Source: Verrucomicrobiota bacterium (lineage in GTDB: Bacteria; Verrucomicrobiota; Verrucomicrobiia; Opitutales; Opitutaceae). Taken from it: a stretch of DNA of 44,365 nucleotides. The notes beneath the pieces were generated by a model, which was given only the letters and a program-made list of their open reading frames with translations, was not told where the DNA came from and did not search any database. Positions 18,647 through 27,219 of the stretch are shown piece after piece; position 1 is the first letter of the stretch, and the number at the start of each line of letters is the position of its first letter. The position numbers and the translations under genes were made by a program. The stretch is taken from contig VHCI01000016.1 in assembly GCA_016871775.1 (NCBI GenBank), positions 1-44,365 on the forward strand. The letters run 5' to 3'.

Positions 18647-21112
18647 ATGCTTCGTCCCCCTCCCCTCCGTGCGCTTCTGCCGCTGGCCGCGGTCGCTTCC
18701 GCCCTGCCCGCCCCGGCCGCGCCCCACTACCTGCGCGAGGTGAAGCCCATACTCACGCAGCACTGCGTCCGGTGCCACGGCGGGGCCAAGGAGGAGGCCG
18801 GCCTCCGGCTCGACACCGCGGCGAATGTGCGCCTCGGCGGGGCCAGCGGATCCACCGTCCGCACGCCCGGCGGCCGGGAGAGCCTCCTCCTATCCGTGAT
18901 TTTGGATACCCACGCGGACATTCCGCGGATGCCCTACAAGAAGCCCCCGCTGGGCGCCGCGGAGGTCGCGGTGCTCAAGGCGTGGGTCGAGGCCGGCGCG
19001 CTCGCTCCAGACCAGGAGGAACCCGGCCGCTTCGAGCACTGGGCCTATCGACTCCCTTCGCGGCCGCCCGTCCCGGTCGTCCTCGGGGCACCTGCGCCCT
19101 GGTCGCGAAGCCCTATCGACGCGTTTATCCTCCAGCGCCTCGCCTCGGCAAAGGTGGCACCCGCTCCGGAGGCGGACCGCGTGACTTTGTTGCGCCGCGC
19201 CTCCTTGGATCTGACCGGGCTGCCGCCAACCCCGGCGGAGATGGACACCTTCCTTGCGGACCAAGCTCCCGGCGCTTGGGAACGCGCCGTCGACCGCCTG
19301 CTCGCCTCCCCGCACTACGGCGAGCGCTGGGCCCGTCCCTGGCTCGACGCGGCTCGTTACGGTGATTCGAACGGCTACAGCATCGATGCGCCTCGGCAGA
19401 TCTGGAAATTCCGCGATTGGGTGGTGTCTGCCCTGAACCGCGACCTGCCCTACGACCAGTTCATTGTCGAGCAACTGGCCGGCGACCTGTTGCCGATGGC
19501 CACGGTGGAGCAGCGGATCGCGACGGGCTTCAACCGCAACACTCAGATCAACCAGGAAGGAGGCATTGATCCGGAACAGTTCCGCATCGAGTCCGTGTTC
19601 GATCGCGTGAATACGTACGGCACCGCCTTCCTCGGACTGACGGTCTCGTGCGCCCAGTGCCACGACCACAAGTTCGACCCGATTTCCCACCGGGAGTACT
19701 ACCAGCTGTTCGCGTTCTTTAACAGTAGCGTGGATGACGGCCACGGTGGCCGCCGCTCCCGGTCCACCGGCAACCTCACCCTCGGGCCGGACGGCAAGGT
19801 CGACGAGGGACTGGAGGCGCGCGTCGCCGAGGTTCAGGAGAAGCTGGAAGCGCTGTTCACCACCCACGCCGCGGCCCTCGAATCCTGGCGGCAGGCGCTG
19901 CCCGCGGAGAAACGGGCCGCCCAGCGCCCGGCGAGCCTGCGGGCCGCCCTTGACGTTCCCTGGGGAAAACAGTCCTTCGCCCAACGCCGCAGCGTCTACC
20001 CCTTGGCCCGCCCCGCGGATGCGGAGTTCGAGGGGTTGTCCGGCCGGCTGGCCGAGTTGCAGCGCCCGGTGCCGGGCGCGACCACGACGCTCGTGATGGA
20101 GGAGTTGCCGGAGCCGCGACCAAGCCACCTGTTTTTACAGGGCGACTTCACGCGCCTCGGCGAGCGGGTGGAGCCCGGCACGCCGGCCATTTTGCCGCCC
20201 CTGCGCAGCGCCGGACCGCGGCCGAACCGGCTGGACCTCGCCCGCTGGACTGCCAACCCGAACCATCCCCTGACCGCGCGAGTGATCGTCAACCGCGTCT
20301 GGCAGCAATACTTCGGCCTCGGCCTTGTGGAGACGGAGAACGATTTCGGCTCGCAGGGCCTGCCGCCCTCGCACCCGGAACTGCTCGACTGGCTGGCGAC
20401 CGAGTTCACCGCTCGCAGCTGGAGCCTCAAGGCGCTCCATCGGCTCATCGTCTCCTCGGCCACCTACCGTCAGGCTTCGCACGCCCGCGAGGACCTCGCC
20501 CTCGTTGATCCGCTTAACCGTCTGCTGGCCCGCCAGCAGCGGCTCCGGCTCGATGCCGAGCTGGTGCGGGACACCGCCCTCACCGCCAGCGGCCTGCTTG
20601 TGCCGCGGCTCGGCGGTCCCCCGGTCTATCCTCCGCAGCCGGACGGCGTGATGAGCCTGGGCCAGGTCAAACGCGAGTGGAAGGCGAGCACAGGCGAGGA
20701 CCGTTACCGCCGCGGACTCTACACCCATTTCTGGCGCGCGACCCCGCACCCAGCGCTGGCGGTATTTGATGCCGCCGACGGCTTCAGCAGCTGCACCCGG
20801 CGGCTGCGTTCCAACACCCCGCTGCAGGCGCTGACCCTGCTTAATGACCAGCAGTTCTTCGAGCTTGCCGAGGGTCTTGCCGACCGCGTTCTCCGGGAGC
20901 GAGCCAGCTCGCCCTTGGCGGAGCAACTGGCTCACGCCTTCCGTCTGAGCACGGCCCGGCTGCCGAGCGCGCTTGAGCGCGACCGTCTCGCAGCCCTCCA
21001 CGGCCAGCGCTTGGCCGCGGAGACCGGCGAGCCCAGGGCCCGCCAGCGCGCGGCCTGGATCGCTGTGGCCCGCGTGCTCCTGAACCTAGACGAGACCATC
21101 ACCCGCGAATGA
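18647..21112 (+). CDS. PSD1 protein: cytochrome-c-like, DUF1549 and DUF1553 domains
   Basis: 821-residue exported protein of the family first described in Planctomycetes. A signal peptide (1-25) leads to a PSCyt1 heme-binding-type domain (CVRCHGG at 40-46, Met/Pro region RMPYKKPPLG). The PSCyt2/DUF1549 domain follows (about 145-350, FILQRLASAKVAPAPEADRV, SLDLTGLPPTP, and a second CAQCHDHKFDPI). The C-terminal PSD1/DUF1553 domain (about 510-780) includes LARWTANPNHPLTARVIVNR and NDFGSQGLPPSHPELLDWLA. Biochemical function is not established; such genes are almost always followed by DUF1501, as here, with an ATGA overlap. A CCTTAAGCT motif lies five bases before the ATG. Confidence 0.93.
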   Translation: MLRPPPLRALLPLAAVASALPAPAAPHYLREVKPILTQHCVRCHGGAKEEAGLRLDTAANVRLGGASGSTVRTPGGRESLLLSVILDTHADIPRMPYKKPPLGAAEVAVLKAWVEAGALAPDQEEPGRFEHWAYRLPSRPPVPVVLGAPAPWSRSPIDAFILQRLASAKVAPAPEADRVTLLRRASLDLTGLPPTPAEMDTFLADQAPGAWERAVDRLLASPHYGERWARPWLDAARYGDSNGYSIDAPRQIWKFRDWVVSALNRDLPYDQFIVEQLAGDLLPMATVEQRIATGFNRNTQINQEGGIDPEQFRIESVFDRVNTYGTAFLGLTVSCAQCHDHKFDPISHREYYQLFAFFNSSVDDGHGGRRSRSTGNLTLGPDGKVDEGLEARVAEVQEKLEALFTTHAAALESWRQALPAEKRAAQRPASLRAALDVPWGKQSFAQRRSVYPLARPADAEFEGLSGRLAELQRPVPGATTTLVMEELPEPRPSHLFLQGDFTRLGERVEPGTPAILPPLRSAGPRPNRLDLARWTANPNHPLTARVIVNRVWQQYFGLGLVETENDFGSQGLPPSHPELLDWLATEFTARSWSLKALHRLIVSSATYRQASHAREDLALVDPLNRLLARQQRLRLDAELVRDTALTASGLLVPRLGGPPVYPPQPDGVMSLGQVKREWKASTGEDRYRRGLYTHFWRATPHPALAVFDAADGFSSCTRRLRSNTPLQALTLLNDQQFFELAEGLADRVLRERASSPLAEQLAHAFRLSTARLPSALERDRLAALHGQRLAAETGEPRARQRAAWIAVARVLLNLDETITRE

Positions 21113-22566
21113 ATCCGCGCCTCCCTTCCGCGACCTCGCCAGACTTTCTCGCCGCCCGCACGCGCCGCCACTTTCTTGGCCGCTGCGCGGTCGGGCTCGG
21201 CGGCATCGCCCTCGCCTCGATGCTCAACCAGGCGCGCGGGACCTCCGCTGCGCCCTCGAGCCCCCTCGCCCCAAAGCCAACCCACTTCCCGGCGCGGGCA
21301 AAAAACATCATCTACCTCTTCATGGCCGGCGGGCCCAGCCAGCTGGAGCTCTTCGACCACAAGCCCAAGCTGGTCGAGCTGAACGGCCAGCCCATCCCGA
21401 CCTCATTCATCGAGGGTAAACGCTTCGCCTTTATGGACTCCAGCCACGGAACGCGGCTGATGGGCACGCGCCGCCAGTTCGCGCAGCACGGTCGCAGCGG
21501 GATGTGGGTCTCCGAGCTCTTCCCGCACACGGCGCGCATCGTCGATGAACTCACGATGGTGAAGTCGTGCCAGGCGACCCTCTTCAACCACGCCCCCGCG
21601 AAGCTCTTTATGAACACGGGGTCCGGCCAATTCGGCCGCCCCAGCATGGGTTCTTGGCTGAACTACGGCCTCGGCAGCGAATGCCAGGATCTCCCCGGCT
21701 TCGTGGTCCTCCAATCCGGCCCCCGCGGTCCGCGCGGCGGTGCCGTCAACTGGGGCTCCGGCTTCCTGCCCACGACCTTCCAAGGCGTACCCTTCCGCGG
21801 CACCGGGGAACCGATCCTCAACCTGACCCGGCCGACGGCGGTCACCGCGGACGGCCAGCGGGACGCGCTCGATGCGCTGCGCGACCTTAACCTGCAGCGC
21901 GCCGTCGCCACCGGCGACCCAGAGATCGCCACCCGCATCGCCGCCTACGAAATGGCGTCGAGGATGCAGTCCAGCGCTCCGGAACTCATCGACCTCAAGT
22001 CCGAGAGCGCGGCCACGATGAAGCTCTTCGGCATCGAGGACCAGCGTCCTTCCTTCGCCCGGAACTGCCTCCTCGCGCGGCGGCTCGTCGAGCGGGGCGT
22101 GCGTTTCGTGCAGCTGTACCACACCAATTGGGACAGCCACGGCGGGCCCGGGGAGAACCTGCAGGCGGACTTCGAGACGGTCTGCCGCGAGGTGGACCAA
22201 GGCCAGGCCGCCCTCGTGCAGGACCTGAAGGAACGCGGGCTCCTGAAGGACACCCTAGTCATCTGGGGTGGCGAGTTCGGCCGCACCCCGATGGGCGAGA
22301 ACCGCGACACCACCGGGCGCAACCACCACATCGATGCGTTCACGATGTGGTTCGCCGGCGGCGGGGTGAAGGCGGGCGAGGTGATCGGCGAGACCGATGA
22401 GCTTGGCTTCAATGCGGTGCGGGACCCGATGCACGTGCACGATATCCACGCCACCCTCCTGCACCTGCTTGGCCTCGATCACACCAAGCTCACCTTCCGT
22501 TTTCAGGGCCGAGACTTCCGGCTGACGGACGTCCACGGCAAAGTGAACCACAAACTCTTCGCCTGA
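21109..22566 (+). CDS. DUF1501 (sulfatase-like fold) exported protein
   Basis: 485 residues of the DUF1501 family, distantly related to alkaline phosphatase/sulfatase-fold proteins. The N-terminus has a twin-arginine-like signal (TRRHFLGRCAVGLGG at about 18-32). Conserved stretches follow: NIIYLFMAGGPSQLELFDHKP, HSKS-type HARIVDELTMVKSC region, FVQLYHTNWDSHGG, and VIWGGEFGRTPMGE, all typical of the family. Its start overlaps the PSD1 stop (ATGA), so both are made together. The pair is often near sulfatases and polysaccharide-degradation genes; a sulfatase lies 5 kb downstream. The enzymatic role of DUF1501 remains unproven. Confidence 0.92.
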   Translation: MNPRLPSATSPDFLAARTRRHFLGRCAVGLGGIALASMLNQARGTSAAPSSPLAPKPTHFPARAKNIIYLFMAGGPSQLELFDHKPKLVELNGQPIPTSFIEGKRFAFMDSSHGTRLMGTRRQFAQHGRSGMWVSELFPHTARIVDELTMVKSCQATLFNHAPAKLFMNTGSGQFGRPSMGSWLNYGLGSECQDLPGFVVLQSGPRGPRGGAVNWGSGFLPTTFQGVPFRGTGEPILNLTRPTAVTADGQRDALDALRDLNLQRAVATGDPEIATRIAAYEMASRMQSSAPELIDLKSESAATMKLFGIEDQRPSFARNCLLARRLVERGVRFVQLYHTNWDSHGGPGENLQADFETVCREVDQGQAALVQDLKERGLLKDTLVIWGGEFGRTPMGENRDTTGRNHHIDAFTMWFAGGGVKAGEVIGETDELGFNAVRDPMHVHDIHATLLHLLGLDHTKLTFRFQGRDFRLTDVHGKVNHKLFA

Positions 22567-22615
22567 CCAGGACCCGGCGCGAAGGTTGGCTCCCGCGCAC
22601 TGGGTTCGCTGGCCG

Positions 22616-23122
22616 TCAGGGCCCTCGCAGCAGCGCCGTTGGGGAGGGGTCGTGCGCGGCGACCAGCGGCTCGTGGCGGAGCGTTTCCGCGAGGTTGGCG
22701 GCCCGTTCGGCATAGCGATGCGCCCGCCCGGGAGATTGGCCCCGCAGCACCGCGTTCAGGCCGCTGTTCCAAGCGAGGGCAACGTGGTAAGGGTCCTGCG
22801 GTTTCTTCGCCTTAGCCAGTCCCCGGCAGATCCAATCGTAGTGCTGGCAGGCGACGCGGAATGCTTCCTTGCGGTCGAGTGCGTCCGCAAAAGGACGGGT
22901 TGAGTGCATCCGCCACGTCTCGGCCTTGAACTGCCAGGGACCGAGTTCGCCGCCGGGACCCGGGCGGGATAGGTTGCGGGGATTCTCGATCAAGCGGATC
23001 GCCTCGAGGGTGGCGGCGCGTTCTGGGGAGGCCTCCACGGACTCGACGACCACCGAGAGGACAAACAGGCGCAGGCCGGTCCGAAGAAGGGCGCGCGCAG
23101 AGCTGGGTGGGAGCTTGGGCAT
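22616..23122 (-). CDS. Small exported protein with lysozyme-like (transglycosylase-type) fold
   Basis: 168 residues from ATG 23122 (a start at 23161 would add 13). A hydrophobic signal-like segment (about 12-32, LLRTGLRLFVLSVVVESVEA) precedes a domain reading AIRLIENPRNLSRPGPGGELGPWQF. It matches the lysozyme/SLT pattern of a catalytic Glu followed by a Gly-rich turn and a WQF/MQ-type motif. A helix with conserved Tyr/Trp (HYDWICRGL) and ALAWNSGLNAV, resembling the AYNAG-type motif of transglycosylases, follows. Predicted peptidoglycan-acting enzyme or a catalytically uncertain relative; substrate unproven. Monocistronic, convergent with DUF1501 and divergent from the SNF2 gene. Confidence 0.65.
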   Translation of the reverse strand: MPKLPPSSARALLRTGLRLFVLSVVVESVEASPERAATLEAIRLIENPRNLSRPGPGGELGPWQFKAETWRMHSTRPFADALDRKEAFRVACQHYDWICRGLAKAKKPQDPYHVALAWNSGLNAVLRGQSPGRAHRYAERAANLAETLRHEPLVAAHDPSPTALLRGP

Positions 23123-23268
23123 ACCGCACCCTGAGACGCGCCGGTCAGCACTTGGGTTCATTTTGTGAATAAGTTTTCCTGCTGCTCAGCGGGGAACTTT
23201 TCCCACCGCACGGGTCGCCGAACGAGTAAGCTCTTGCGGCCTGCTCGGGCCCTTTGCTGGCTGGCGCG

Positions 23269-25683
23269 ATGCTCCGGATCCACCTGCCGCCCAACCTCCT
23301 CGCCGCTGCGGCACGGGACGCGGTCGCCGTCCGGGTGGAGCTTAATCTGAGCGCGGCGCCGCCGACGGAACTGCTCCCGGTGCTGGTCTTGTTGCAACGC
23401 TGGTGCGGTCCGCAGCCTCTGGGAGTGCTGCAGTTGAACCGCCGGCAACTGGGCGAATTGAGCCGGGCAGCCGCCGGGCAACAGATCTTCGTGGAGAGTG
23501 GCACCGCGGTGGCGTGGCGGCACGATGATCTCCTGCGGGAACCGGCGGCGCCCGTGGCCGCGGGGCCGACTGGGCGGAACCTGCGTCCGAGAGCGGAGCC
23601 AGAAGCCAGGCCGCTAGAGGTGGACGGGACCGAGCACTACTTAGCGCTGACCCTGCCCTCGCGGGAACATCCTCATTATTCGGAATGCATCGCTTTGGTA
23701 AAAGAGGCTGGGTTCCTGCTGGAGCCCTCAAACGGGCGTTGGTGGCTGCGAGACCGGCACCGGACGCTCTCCTTCCTTGCGCGCCATGGCGAGCGGCTCA
23801 GGGGGGCGCTGGCCGCCCGCTTCACTCCGGCCTTCACGCGGCACACCGCGCACCTCGTGCCCGCGCGGCTCGCCGCGAAGGTGGATACTACCGGGGAACA
23901 ATTCAGCGTGGAGCTGGGACTCGCCGCGGAGGGCGCCTCGGAGGCCGAACTCCGGGCCGCGCTCGCGGCCGGCCGTAGCTATCTGGAGGCCAAAGGACGG
24001 GTGATGCTGATCGATCCCGAGCTGACGGGGCGTCTCGCCCGAGCGCAACAGGCTCTCGTCGGAGATCCGCGAGTCGCGATGGCCCCCTTGACGCGCCAGC
24101 GGGTGCCGCGCAGCCGCGTGGCCGAAGTCGCAGAGTTATTGGAGGACTTTGCCCCGGGCTTCCGTCCCCCGGAGGACTGGCAGCGTCTGACCGGGGCAGT
24201 TGAACGCTTATCCGCCTTGGAGCCGGCACCCGTGCCTGCCGGCCTCAACGCCATCCTGCGGCCCTACCAGCGCTTGGGCGTGGCATGGCTGTGGCATCTG
24301 CACCGAAACGGCTTGGCCGGAATCGTCGCGGATGAAATGGGCCTCGGGAAGACCCTGCAGGCGCTCGCGTTGCTGGCGGCGGTCCACCAGCCGGCGCACG
24401 GAACGGTCGGCACTAGCTTGGTGGTGTGCCCGGCCTCGCTGTTGGAAAACTGGCGCCGAGAGGCCGCCCGCTTCACGCCCCACTTGCGCATGGAGTTGCA
24501 TCACGGCGTCGGCCGACTGACGCACGCGGCCGATCTGGCGCGGGTGGACCTCCTGATCACAAGCTACGGCACTCTCGTCCGCGACCAGGAGCTCTTCTCT
24601 GCGGTGGGATTCGCGGCCGTGGTGGCCGATGAGGCCCAGCACATCAAGAACCGGCTTTCGCAAAGCGCAGCGGCTTTGCGCGCCCTGCGGGCACGCACGC
24701 GCTTTCTCCTCACCGGCACGCCGCTGGAGAACTCCCTCGCGGACCTGCGTTCACTGCTCGAATTCCTGCTGCCCGGCTACCTGCCGCGGCTCCCCGCCGG
24801 TCTGAGCGCCGAGGAGCGGAATTGGCACGATGAACGGCTGCGCCGGCAGGCGGCACCTTACCTCCTGCGTCGGACCAAGCGGGCGGTGGCCCCTGAGCTA
24901 CCGCCGCGCCTTGAACAGGTCCTCTGGGTCAAGTTAACCGACGCGCAGGCGGCTCTGTACCGCCGCGTCGAGCAGGAAAGCGAACGGGAACTAATCGATC
25001 TTGCCGCCTCTGGTGCCGGCGAATCCCGGCTGCGCCTCGCGGCCCTCACTCAGCTGCTGCGCCTGCGGCAGATCTGCTGCGATCCGCGGCTGGTGGCCAA
25101 TCTGCCCGAGGAGTCGGGCGTGACGATTTCCGCCAAGCTTGAAGCCTTCCGCGAACTCCTCGCGGAGGCCGTGGATGACGGGCACCGGTTGCTCGTCTTT
25201 TCCCAGTTCACGCGCCTGCTGGACCTCGTTGGCCAGGAGTTGGAGTCGCAGGGCATTCCGTGGTGCCGGCTGGACGGCACGATGTCCCCGCCGCAGCGGC
25301 AAGCGGAGGTGGACCGCTTCCAGTCCGGACCGAGCGTGCCGGTGTTCCTGCTTTCCCTGAAGGCGGGCGGCACCGGCCTGAACCTGACGGGCGCGGACAC
25401 CGTGGTGCACTTGGACCCATGGTGGAACCCGGCGGCGGAGGCGCAGGCGACCGATCGTGCGCATCGCATCGGGCAGACGCGGACGGTAACCAGCTACAAG
25501 TTGATCGCGACCGGTACCGTCGAGGAGCGGGTATTGGCGCTGCAGGAGGAGAAACGAACCCTGCTCGCCGAAGTTTTCGAAGCGGGTGACGCCGCTGCCG
25601 CAAAGCTGAGCTTGGCAGACCTCCGCGGGCTGCTGGGGAGGGCGCAGCTAGAGCAGGTCGGCGGCCAGTTCAGCGAGGCGTGA
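23269..25683 (+). CDS. SNF2-family DEAD/DEAH-like helicase/ATPase
   Basis: 804-residue Swi2/Snf2-type double-stranded DNA translocase. An N-terminal region of about 325 residues without recognised motifs precedes the ATPase core. Core motifs: DEMGLGKTLQALALL (Walker A, about 353-367), VVADEAQHIKNR (DEAQ box, about 450), FLLTGTPLENSLADLRSLLEF (in two parts), LLRRTKR, HRLLVFSQFTRLLDLVG (about 640), SLKAGGTGLNLTGAD, and HRIGQTRTV near the C-terminus. Such bacterial proteins remodel DNA-protein or RNA-polymerase complexes (RapA-like), but this one's target is unknown. ATG 23269 is preferred over an in-frame TTG at 23254. The last 36 bases overlap the 3' end of the convergent phoH gene. Confidence 0.93.
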   Translation: MLRIHLPPNLLAAAARDAVAVRVELNLSAAPPTELLPVLVLLQRWCGPQPLGVLQLNRRQLGELSRAAAGQQIFVESGTAVAWRHDDLLREPAAPVAAGPTGRNLRPRAEPEARPLEVDGTEHYLALTLPSREHPHYSECIALVKEAGFLLEPSNGRWWLRDRHRTLSFLARHGERLRGALAARFTPAFTRHTAHLVPARLAAKVDTTGEQFSVELGLAAEGASEAELRAALAAGRSYLEAKGRVMLIDPELTGRLARAQQALVGDPRVAMAPLTRQRVPRSRVAEVAELLEDFAPGFRPPEDWQRLTGAVERLSALEPAPVPAGLNAILRPYQRLGVAWLWHLHRNGLAGIVADEMGLGKTLQALALLAAVHQPAHGTVGTSLVVCPASLLENWRREAARFTPHLRMELHHGVGRLTHAADLARVDLLITSYGTLVRDQELFSAVGFAAVVADEAQHIKNRLSQSAAALRALRARTRFLLTGTPLENSLADLRSLLEFLLPGYLPRLPAGLSAEERNWHDERLRRQAAPYLLRRTKRAVAPELPPRLEQVLWVKLTDAQAALYRRVEQESERELIDLAASGAGESRLRLAALTQLLRLRQICCDPRLVANLPEESGVTISAKLEAFRELLAEAVDDGHRLLVFSQFTRLLDLVGQELESQGIPWCRLDGTMSPPQRQAEVDRFQSGPSVPVFLLSLKAGGTGLNLTGADTVVHLDPWWNPAAEAQATDRAHRIGQTRTVTSYKLIATGTVEERVLALQEEKRTLLAEVFEAGDAAAAKLSLADLRGLLGRAQLEQVGGQFSEA

Positions 25684-27159
25684 GCGTTCGCCCTTGGTCA
25701 GCTTCACGTGGGCCGCGAGCGGTTGGCCCTTCATCCGGTTGTGGCAATAGACGAGGCCGTTGCTGCGGGCGTCGACGTACGGGTTATCGATCTGCGCGGG
25801 GTCGCCGATCAGCACGATCTTCGAACCCTCGCTGATGCGCGTGATGACCGTCTTCACCTCGTGGGGCGTGAGCTGTTGCGCCTCGTCGAGAATGAAGAAC
25901 CGCCGCGCGATGGAGCGACCGCGGATGAAGGCGAGGGCTTCGATCTCCACCATTCCGCTGCGCAACAACCGCTCGTATGGCTTCGCGGCCGTGCCCGGCG
26001 CGCCGGCTGGCGCCGCACTGGGAGCGGGCGCGAGCTCCTGCCGCCTGCCCTTCCGCCGCGTCACCTTTTTGGTGGCGAACTGCGGTTCCCTAGGCGGCTT
26101 CGAGGGAATGAGGACCTCGAGCGCATCGTGGTACGGCTGCAGCCACGGGCGCATCTTTTCCTCAAGGGAGCCCGGTAGGAACCCTAGGTCCTTGCCGAGG
26201 CTGATGATGGGACGCGAAATCGAGAGCCCGTCGTATCGGCAGTGGTCGTCCTGTAGCTGGTGCAGCGCGCAGGCGGTCGAAAGGAGGGTCTTGCCGGTGC
26301 CCGCCTTGCCGAAACACGTGATGAGCGAGATGGCCTCGTCGAGCAGGGCGTCCATCAGGAACTGCTGCTCGAGGTTGCGCGCGCGGATGGGGATGCCGCC
26401 GGGAGCCTTGACGCAGTCGGGCAACTTGAGGCGACGTAAGACCCCCTCGCCATAGTGCCGCGCGGGCATCGTCTTACCTTCGGGCGAGCGCAGCAGCACG
26501 TACTCGTTGAGGACCAGTGGAGCCGCGGCGGAGGACGGCAGCGCGTACGCACCCTCGGAGCAGAAGCGCTGCAACGCGTACTGATCGAGCGCCACCTCTC
26601 GATAGCTGGCCTCGTCGTCGGTCGCGGGCACCTTGTCGTTAAGATAGTCCTGGGACTCGAGCCCGACGGCGCGGGCCTTCAGCTGCACGTTCACGTCCTT
26701 TGTGACGAGGATCGTCGGGGGAGGAAAGCGTTCCTGCACAAACAGCGCGCAGGCGAGGATGCGGTTGTCCTTTTTGGTGAGGTCCGGCAAAATCGCTCGC
26801 AGGCGGCCCATCGCCGGCGACCAGTGTCCCGGGGTGAGCAGGTAGGGGTTGATGATGATGGATAGCGTGCCGCCAGTCTCGAGCTCGACGCCCTCGTGCA
26901 TCGAGCGGGTGTCGGGGAGCAGTTCCTGCAGCATCCGGTGCACGCGCCGCGCATTGCGGCCGCGCTCCGTGGACTGCTCGCCCTTGATGGCGTCGAGCTC
27001 CTCGAGGACCTCCACCGGGATCGCCAGGTTATTGTCCTGAAACTTCAAGATGCACTGGGGATCGTGGAGGAGAACATTCGTATCGAGGACGAACGTCTTC
27101 ACCTTGGCCGAGACCTTGAACCGCGAGACCGGGGCTTCCGCCCCACGCATATGTTCCAT
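25648..27159 (-). CDS. PIN domain-PhoH family ATPase
   Basis: 503-residue PhoH2-type protein: a PIN RNase domain joined to a PhoH ATPase/helicase. PIN part: KTFVLDTNVLLHDPQ (21-35), acidic Glu in EVLEEL, and the NRILACAL and LVTKDVNVQLKA motifs with conserved Asp. PhoH part: Walker A GKAGTGKT (284-291), Walker B FFILDEAQ (421-428), and TPHEVKTVITRISEGSKIVL ending GDPAQID (452-458). PhoH2 proteins are reported RNA helicase/RNases; the target here is unknown. Residues about 352-394 form a basic then Ala/Pro-rich insertion inside the ATPase domain. Start ATG 27159 or 27150; the frame stays open upstream only as antisense of the sulfatase. 36-base 3' overlap with SNF2. Confidence 0.93.
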   Translation of the reverse strand: MEHMRGAEAPVSRFKVSAKVKTFVLDTNVLLHDPQCILKFQDNNLAIPVEVLEELDAIKGEQSTERGRNARRVHRMLQELLPDTRSMHEGVELETGGTLSIIINPYLLTPGHWSPAMGRLRAILPDLTKKDNRILACALFVQERFPPPTILVTKDVNVQLKARAVGLESQDYLNDKVPATDDEASYREVALDQYALQRFCSEGAYALPSSAAAPLVLNEYVLLRSPEGKTMPARHYGEGVLRRLKLPDCVKAPGGIPIRARNLEQQFLMDALLDEAISLITCFGKAGTGKTLLSTACALHQLQDDHCRYDGLSISRPIISLGKDLGFLPGSLEEKMRPWLQPYHDALEVLIPSKPPREPQFATKKVTRRKGRRQELAPAPSAAPAGAPGTAAKPYERLLRSGMVEIEALAFIRGRSIARRFFILDEAQQLTPHEVKTVITRISEGSKIVLIGDPAQIDNPYVDARSNGLVYCHNRMKGQPLAAHVKLTKGERSRLAELAADLL

Positions 27160-27219
27160 CGGTAGGGTGTGAATTACTGGTGAATAAGTAGCCGGCAGAC
27201 CGATCCTGTCGAACTTTAT

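Noticed and set aside
18890-20128. 412-codon minus-strand frame inside the PSD1 gene
   Set aside because: GC-rich shadow of a well-supported conserved gene.
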